Part shown: one piece after another, positions 55,901-64,000 of the stretch
Numbering within the stretch: position 1 is the first letter of the stretch
Layout of the letters: each line of letters opens with the position of its first letter
The notes under the pieces: generated by a model
The model's database searches: none
What the model was told of the DNA's origin: nothing
What the model saw: only the letters and a program-made list of their open reading frames with translations
Assembly (NCBI GenBank): GCA_014529385.2
Contig: CM043968.1
Coordinates: 7,852,648-7,916,647 of the forward strand
Reading direction: 5' to 3'
Length of the DNA stretch: 64,000 nucleotides
Source: Adiantum capillus-veneris
Taxonomy: Eukaryota > Streptophyta > Polypodiopsida > Polypodiales > Pteridaceae
Position numbers and translations under genes: made by a program

Positions 55901-56700
55901 TTTTGTCTCTTTATTCATCTTGTGCAATATGAATTACAGTAGTATAAATATTTAAAAGATAAAAGAGCATGAGCTACACAATTAAGAGAGTCTATTTCAT
56001 CATTAAAAGAGAAAATTAGCATAAAAGAGGGCAAAATATCTTTTGTAGCTTTGCTCTGATGGAGATTTTGATGGCTCTGTTGGCTTTGAAAGGGGAGTAA
56101 AACAAGAGGTCACATGCCTAGATGCTCTCGGAGTGCTCGTCTTCCTCCTGAAGAGTCAAGTGATATTTTCAAGTTAAATGCTAATCTTTTGGTAGGAGGT
56201 TGTTCCTAAACCTTAGGAGGTGTTGCTAGACCACTTTTCTTCACTTTTTGGTGACTTGGTTGATGATGAATTGTGATTTGTGTACCTCCCATAGTCAAGT
56301 TTTTAGTGTCCAGTGTTCATCCACTTAATAAAACCCATTCCATTTCACTAAGAAACATAGTGGCAAAACAAGGTTTTGTTGCTAGATAGAGTTGAGGAGT
56401 TGAGGATTAGCTAGCTCTTTCATTTGGTAGCAAAGAGTGTTGTGATTGAAAGTAAAAACAAGTATTTCAATTTCCAATTTTCTCATTGCTTTCAAGGTGT
56501 TGTGTATTCCACCACCATTAGCTATTTTTTCAAGTTTTGTTCATTTCATAGCATTCAATTCATAGGCATAGGTTAAGTAGACAAAACCACCAATCTAGCT
56601 ACAAGGTTAAGAGAAAACTTCGATAAAAACCATATTTTGTCTTTAAAAGCTGAAGAAGTGCTAGGAAATAGGGCAAATCAAATCCAAATCATAGTCAATT
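55901..56700. other. No recognisable gene
   Basis: Short frames only. The stretch may hold the rest of the LTR of the relic and the LTR or early leader of the plus-strand element whose gag is at 59395. No matching repeat was found within the window. Confidence 0.25.
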
Positions 56701-58010
56701 GATAAAGTTATATTTCACAACCCTGAGGAATGTGTCTGATAAATTTGGTCGAATTCTATGAAAACTATTGAATCATGATTCATGTACCTCATACTAGAAA
56801 TATAATGTTTTTTTGCAGATCCTAAATCCTCATCACCTACAATCACCAATTGCCAAATTTTGGGTGCAAAAAGAATTTTGAAAACACACCAAAACCAAGA
56901 AATTAGTAAAATAAAGTGACTCATCAGACAAAACATAAGGAAATTTTGAGTTTTTGGTTTTCTGGTGTCCAAATGAATAAAATTTTGTTGCTATCAATTG
57001 CAAATGACCTCCTCTACAAGTGGTATAAACCTTGAAGCTAGATCACGCTAAACATGAATTGCAATTCATGTACCTTGTAGTGATTTTTGGACAAAAAGTA
57101 AACCATAGACAAATAGTAGGGAGAAACCTACTTAGGGAGGCTGGTCACCAAAAAGTTGAAAATAATCAAGGTGAATTATAAAAAATAGATAGATGAACAA
57201 AAATCATTGTGGAGACCAAAAAATTGAGATGCGACACATCAAAAGGAGTCCAAATTGACAGCAAGTTGTGGCTATAGCTTGTAGACATTGTGTGTGACAA
57301 GTTGCCTAAAGCTCAAGTCTAGATGTGAAGGAACATGAATTACGTTCATGTATCTCAAACTAGAAAGTTGGAAAATTGAGTGCACAAGGGTTTGCTTAAA
57401 CTAGAATCAACCTTTTTAACTTTGAAAACCTCTTCAAATTCCCTAAATGGGGAAAACAACCTTAAAACTACAAAATACAAAGGAAAGTGGAGTTTTGGCA
57501 TCCAAATCAAACACAAACTTGGGGAATAGCCTACAAAGAGCATCTGTTAGCTGGTACTAAAATTTGAAGTCCAAATCTTGTAGAAAATGGATTGCAATTC
57601 ATGTACCTTAGCCAGCTAAAGACATTAAAACACAGGTAACTCCATTAGTGTGTATGCATAGTGGGTAATCACCGGGTAAAATCTCAAGTCAAAATAGTTG
57701 GATTGTGATCCAACAATTTTAGTTAAAGAGATAGCTTTGATATCACAGATATGCCTAGTCATAAGAAGTCCATTGGAGTTTTTAGATCTAAATTTGGACA
57801 AGTAAAAGTGTGTCATCCAAGCATTTTTGAAAATCAAAAGATACTTGGAATTAGGCAGTTTGATACAAGATTTTGGGCAATCAAAATATTTCCAAATTGA
57901 GCACAAACTGGCCAATGGGATATATATAACTCATCATTGTTGACCAAGTTTGTGTAGTCAAATTTCTCATGTTTAAAAAAACATGGATCGCAATCCATGT
58001 ACCTCTTCAT
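56701..58010 (+). repeat. Second periodic dyad array (about 283-bp units)
   Basis: Noncoding units carry a dyad followed by 'gtacct': TGAATCATGATTCA at 56769-56782 (perfect), ACATGAATTGCAATTCATGT at 57052-57071 (perfect 20 bp), ACATGAATTACGTTCATGT at 57333-57351, ATGGATTGCAATTCATGT at 57587-57604, TTGGATTGTGATCCAA at 57698-57713, ACATGGATCGCAATCCATGT at 57981-58000. Successive starts differ by 283, 281, 254, 111 and 283. Neighbouring phrases ('catactagaaa', 'gtccaaatc', 'accaaaaa-ttg') repeat loosely. It lies upstream of a gag related to the 18.7-kb element, as its own array does, but the dyad sequence is different. Confidence 0.75.
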
Positions 58011-59394
58011 AGTGGGGGTATCTAACTTCATAGGCTTGTAGAAATACTTGAGTACACCCCATATTTCAAGTTTGGTAAAAAAATACCGTATGGAGACCAA
58101 GCAAAGTTCTTATTCTTGGTTGTAAAATTGTTTGAGTGCTATTTCAAGTCCGGTTCACCAAAATCACTCTAACTTTTGATACTCAACTCCAAATTGAGTC
58201 AAGTTTTGCTAGACTAAAAGCTTGTGATCAATAAAACACACCATCAAAAGTTTTGGTTTTGAAGCTATTTTAAAAGAGGTTTCCAAATTCCAGACCTTTA
58301 AGGTGTCCAAGATAAGTGTCCTAAGGCATGAGGGCCACCAACATACCTGATTGTTTAAAAACTTAAAACGTGGCAAAAAGGGATTGTTTGCACTTTACCA
58401 AGGTGAGATAGTCAAGGAAGAACTTGAAAGTGTTGACTAAGATTTAAAAATGCCACGACCAACCTTTTCATCTCAACATAGAGATACGATACATATGCAA
58501 ACCACTAGAAATCTTGCAACACCTTTAATAGTGGGTTCCAAAGAAAGTGAAGAGGCATTTCAATCATACCACGACACACCTCAAGATTAAATTCATGGAT
58601 GTTTTAAGGGCAATCATATGGCTCATTGGGAGACATATCATCCACTACATTCATCAAATCAAGTGCATGTGTCTAAGGGCACGAAACAAAATTGATATGG
58701 ACCTGGAGGAGAAGCATCCTTTGATCAACAAACCCAATTTGAGATTCATCGCGACCAACAAAGCCATGCGAGTCTCAATACGTTTATATGGACCTACATA
58801 GGTTTGTAAATAGGGATCAAGATAACTTCTATAAGTGTGTAGAACCCAGTTCTAGAGCATTATAGACCAAGAAAACCTCTATGTGTTCACACATACAAAT
58901 TCCCAAGGAATGTAAGTTCTGATGGTAGATACGTATGGAAGAGAGTATAAACTTGTTGAGCTAATGGAGCTGGAAAGATATACTTATTGGGGTACTCCAA
59001 TCTCTATTTACTACATATAGCCAAATTTGAGCATAGTAGGGATATTTGAAACCAATCCACAAGGCTTTGAGACAAAAACTATGGAAAGAATGGGATTCAA
59101 TGAGTTTCAAGAACATATCCATGTTTCAAAGGCTGAAGCTATATGATCAACATGATTACAAGCATTTAGAATTGGTGTCCATGGGAGTGTAGCTCCTAAT
59201 CCCATAAGACAAACAAGAGGATGTTTTATCGCAATGGGGTCAAGAGGACCACAATTTAGAAATAGAATTTCAAAACCAATGCCAAGGCAGACATTAGAGC
59301 GAATTCCTTTGGGATTTCCTTTAAGATGATAAGAAGTAGAAAGATGTCTTCACAAGAAACCCAAAAATGATAATATTTGTGGTCGAACCACCAC
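58011..59394 (+). other. Leader/gag N-terminal debris
   Basis: It lies between the array and the recognisable capsid part. Open pieces such as RAIIWLIGRHIIHYIHQIKC (58600-58670) and ELERYTYWGTPISIYYI (about 58960-59020) are in the right place for the gag N-terminal region. I cannot align them with 32593-33742 of the 18.7-kb element with confidence. Confidence 0.3.
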
Positions 59395-60190
59395 AAATGA
59401 GACCATCTAAAGTAGCAAAATGCATGAACAATAACTATGGTTGATCTGGGGATCCACATGCCTATGTATTTCTTTTTAAACAAGTCTTGAGAGTAAAGTA
59501 AGTGCATGATTTCCATACCGAATACAAAGGATTTGGCTTAACTTTGGAAGGGACAACTCTAGCTTAGTTCCAACCACTCAATTGAGATAATTTTCCATGA
59601 TAGAAAATCTCTTAACATAGTTTGCATAGGAATTCTCATAAAGGGGAATTAAGCATAACATTGTCTCATGGATATATGCTTTTAAGAAGAGGGACAAAAC
59701 AAAAGTTAAGGAAGCCTCACTAAGATTCAAACAATACCTTGAAAGATGCCCACCAAGAGAAGTACCACAACAAGACAAACTAGTAGTGTTGTTCATTGAA
59801 AGTCTAAAAAATGAAACACTAAAAAAGGATCTTCACTTAAAGGATCATGCATCTCTAGAGGGAGAAACAAAAGAATCCTAGTATGTTGTTGTTGACAAGT
59901 GCAAAGTTTATGGGCAAGGAGTGAAAGACACTGATGCCTCAACCACTAAAACAAGCTCCCCACAAGTGAGACTACAATGAAGAAAATGAACAATGTACAC
60001 CAGGTAGCCAATGTAGAGAAAATCAATGACAAGGTAGTCCAAACTGTGAACTAAGCTTTCAAAAACAAGCACAAAATTTTAGGCAACCTCAAATGAGGAA
60101 GTGTGATATCTATGGAGGCGATCATTCTAACACTCAATGCTACACATAGCCAAGACTCATAGTGCCAAACATACCTCAACAATCTAAATG
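59395..60190 (+). pseudogene. gag relative of the 18.7-kb element, plus strand
   Basis: Matches in order: SGDPHAYVFLFKQVLR versus SGDPYDHLASFKQVLR; VHDFHTEYKGFG versus IFDFHTQFERFG; RGIKHNIVSWIYAFKK versus MGIKHNTVAQIYSFKQ; LRFKQYLERCP versus TRMKQYIARCP; KLVVLFIESLKNETLKKDLH versus QLVSLFLEGLLKKELH. A decayed zinc knuckle CDIYGGDHSNTQC lies at about 60096-60134. Multiple stops. The segment is cut off by Element 3 at 60231, which inserted just after it. Confidence 0.7.
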
Positions 60191-60230
60191 ATGTGTAATT
60201 GAAAAAAAAAGGAAGAAAAATGATTGTTAC

Positions 60231-61892
<1,662 letters not shown>

Positions 61893-61910
61893 TTAGTATC
61901 AGAGCACAAG
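61893..61910 (+). other. Primer binding site of Element 3 (tRNA-Met)
   Basis: 'ttagtatcagagcacaagg' follows the LTR. GTATCAGAGC matches the plant tRNA-Met site; the first G of TGG is changed to A. Confidence 0.75.
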
Positions 61911-62310
61911 GTTTCTCTTTTCTTGCTTAAGAAGGGACGTCCTCAAGCTAGCTATAAATGGTTGGTACTATTAATTGCATTTGAGTAAGTAGAATAGGTA
62001 TTTTTCAGCATTACAGTGTGCCTGCCTTCGTGCAGATAACGGGGCATCACTATCAAGAGCTATGGTCTTAATAGTGGAGTCCTATGGGGCTTTGCCTACG
62101 GCTGAACCACTATTGAGCTATTAGAAGCTTGAGAGGATCCGGTGTTGTTTTGGTGTTAAACAACCCTCTCTTCTATTCCTTGTATTTATTGGTATTCGAG
62201 CCACGAGTACAGTAGCTTGAGTGCTTTTTCTAAAGGGGTAAAGAGGAGTAGTAACTAGGGCTTGAAGTGCCAAAGTACACCTAAAAAGTTTACACATAAA
62301 AGTTGTTAGA

Positions 62311-63870
62311 ATGGCTCACGATAGTAAAGAGATTGAAATTAATGTTGATAACTTTGATTTTGCTAATGAGGAGGCTACTAATGATGCCCCTATGCTTGTT
62401 AACTATCTTGTTTCTAGGCTTCAACAAGCCATGGGCAATCCATCCCTCCAAACTCGCCACCATGATGAGAGAGTACCTAGGAAGCCTCCTTGTGAGACTC
62501 CCAAAAGAGGCCTCTCTCCGATTCGGGAAGAAGAAGAGGATCCATATGAAGGGCTCAAAAATTTGCTTCTTGATGACGCATCTCCTTCCCAAAGGAGAAC
62601 TCAAGAGCCCCCATCAAAGGAACGAGAAAGAAGTGAGTCTCCTACCACCTCGGTGGAGATAGCTCCACGAAGACGACGGGCTAAACGTTCTCCATCAGCT
62701 CCAAAACGGAGAAGACCATCGCACACTTCTCCACACCATAATTCAAAGAGGGATGGCAAAAAGCAAGAGAAGAAAAAGGCGAGAAAGAGAACACCCTCTT
62801 CTCCATCTTCTTATCCTCTTCCTCTTATGAAAGTGATGGTGAAGACAAAAAAGATCAAGGCAAGAAAAAGGTGAGAAAGAGGTCACCCTCTTCTCCATCT
62901 TCCTCAAATTCTTCATCTTCTAAAGAAAGTGATGGTGCAACTTTTGAACCATAAAAAAGAAGAGGCCATAGGAAATCCTATGCCACGTGGAAGAGGTGCT
63001 CAATAAGTTCAAAGAGGGAGGAAAGAACATCTCTTTCCTTACCTACGATGGCACCTTTGGTGCTACCGACAAAGTCTTGGCCTTTATCCAACAATTTGAT
63101 GCAGCGTTTGGAGATGAGGGCTTCACGGAGGCCTCTAAGCTACACCATGTAGTTATGCACTTTCAAAAGTCTGCCAGGCAATGGCGGTCTAGCCTACGGG
63201 CCAACAATGAAGCTCTACAAACATGGAAAGCTTTAAGAGCTTCCATTATTAAGCAATTTTCGGTCACCGATGCCAAAGACAAAGTACTCACCGAATGGTG
63301 AAGCCTGAAGCTCTCTCCCTACGAATCCATTTATAAATATGTAGACTAGTTTTGGGACCTACAACTCAAAGCCATTGTCTTCAAAAAGTTGAATTTTGGA
63401 GAGCAAAAGCAACAATTTTGTGCGGGGCTTAACTGAAGAAATGGCGGAGTATGTCAACTCCCAAAGGCCACGCACCATATCCGCGGTTATACACCATACT
63501 ATGGTGGCTTCTCGAATCAATTTCCAAATAGGGGCTAAAAGAAATTCTTAGCCCACAGAAAACAAGGGTTCCAATGAGCCTAAGGGGAAGGACAATGTCC
63601 AAAAGTCTCCTAAGGGAAATTCCAACAAAGCTAAGGAGAAGGGAGTTTACAAAGGCAAAAACAAACTCTCCCCTGAAGAGCTTGAGCATTATTGCAAGGA
63701 TAACCGCTGTTTCAAGTGCGGCAAGCAAGGGCATGCGTACCACGCTTGTCCCCAAAAGAAAACCCACCATGAACCTCATAGAGCTACCTTGGTTGAAATC
63801 CAAGAGGAGGAAACTCACCACAAAGAATCTCTTCTATGCCATGCTTGGGGAAAGGTAAGAGAACATGATG
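62311..63870 (+). pseudogene. gag of Element 3
   Basis: The ATG at 62311 opens MAHDSKEIEINVDNFDFANE, then LVNYLVSRLQQAMGNPSLQT. A charged S/R/P-rich region follows (RREPSPERERS-like, about 62590-62870). The capsid-like SFLTYDGTFGATDKVLAFIQ QFDAAFGDEGF lies at about 63035-63125, and the zinc knuckle CFKCGKQGHAYHAC at about 63709-63750. Breaks: frame changes near 62820 and 62990, stops near 63299 and 63346, and an extra G near 63424 (tgcggggc) that shifts the frame before EEMAEYVNSQ. The segment between is the best template in the window for the family gag. Confidence 0.75.
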
Positions 63871-64000
63871 CTTTTATTCTCTTTGACTTTGGTTCTACTC
63901 ATAATTTCATATCCAGAGAGTTGGCCACCAAGCTAGGCATACAAGCTTATGAGATGGGAGATGTCCTACCCGTAGACGGTGCTTTCAAGGGGCAAGAAGC
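63871..64000 (+). pseudogene. Start of protease, Element 3
   Basis: It reads FILFDFGSTHNFISRELATK LGIQAYEMGDVLPVDGAFKG and is cut by the window edge. The active site is D-F-G here against D-P-G in Elements 1 and 2, so the second position is variable in this family. Confidence 0.75.

Overview
This window is plant nuclear DNA made almost entirely of nested and decayed Ty3/gypsy-type LTR retrotransposons. The evidence is chromodomain-bearing and non-chromodomain Pol proteins, tRNA-Met and tRNA-Asp primer sites, long LTRs with 5-bp target duplications, tRNA-derived SINE-like repeats and abundant microsatellites. I see no intact protein-coding gene. The one probable host gene piece is a single tetraspanin-like first exon (minus strand, 10960-11141). 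The old, stop-riddled, deeply nested elements suggest a large, slowly purged genome. A fern or gymnosperm is my guess from the flavour of the Pol proteins, but nothing here proves it.

Layout. (1) 1-6070: rearranged remains of a small minus-strand chromovirus, with three copies of one LTR, a gag start fused to a chromodomain end, and an inverted copy of its leader at the left edge. (2) 6071-11325: gag-like debris, five tandem SINE-like units (7565-8460), a split LTR-like direct repeat, and the tetraspanin-like exon. (3) 11326-38370: a plus-strand chromovirus (Element 1, about 8.3 kb without its insert) flanked by GAGCT. Its 3' region is split at 17809/36551 by (4), an 18.7-kb minus-strand non-chromovirus element (17810-36550) with LTRs, a tRNA-Asp primer site, polypurine tract and CATGC/CATGT target duplication. 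From its 5' end this carries a leader, gag, protease, RT-RNase H, integrase, a second protease-like domain, a long spacer, and a further reading frame of about 1,145 codons (ORF3). (5) 38955-45193: a minus-strand relative of Element 1 with internal deletions and a perfect AAGAA duplication (Element 2). (6) 45199-60230: very degraded material, comprising a plus-strand chromovirus relic (48.1-51.3 kb), a plus-strand relative of ORF3 (52.4-53.1 kb), a minus-strand gag-protease relic with its primer site (53.56-55.71 kb), a second repeat array (56.7-58.0 kb) and a plus-strand gag related to that of the 18.7-kb element (59.4-60.2 kb). (7) 60231-64000: the 5' LTR, gag and start of protease of a third Element 1 relative (Element 3), cut by the window edge.

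The most unusual signal is not a gene. The leader and the pre-ORF3 spacer of the 18.7-kb element consist of degenerate units of about 270-290 bp. The best-conserved piece of each unit is a near-perfect 20-bp dyad (TAAATAATCGCGATTATTTA and variants). A separate array at 56.7-58.0 kb, in front of a related gag, has the same roughly 283-bp spacing but a different dyad (ACATGAATTGCAATTCATGT type). A weaker dyad series occurs in the leader at 3.9-4.3 kb. Periodic dyads placed before the coding blocks, together with an uncharacterised element-encoded protein, form a candidate self-recognition or regulatory system. That interpretation is inference.

All boundaries and similarities were judged by eye; no identities or ages were computed.
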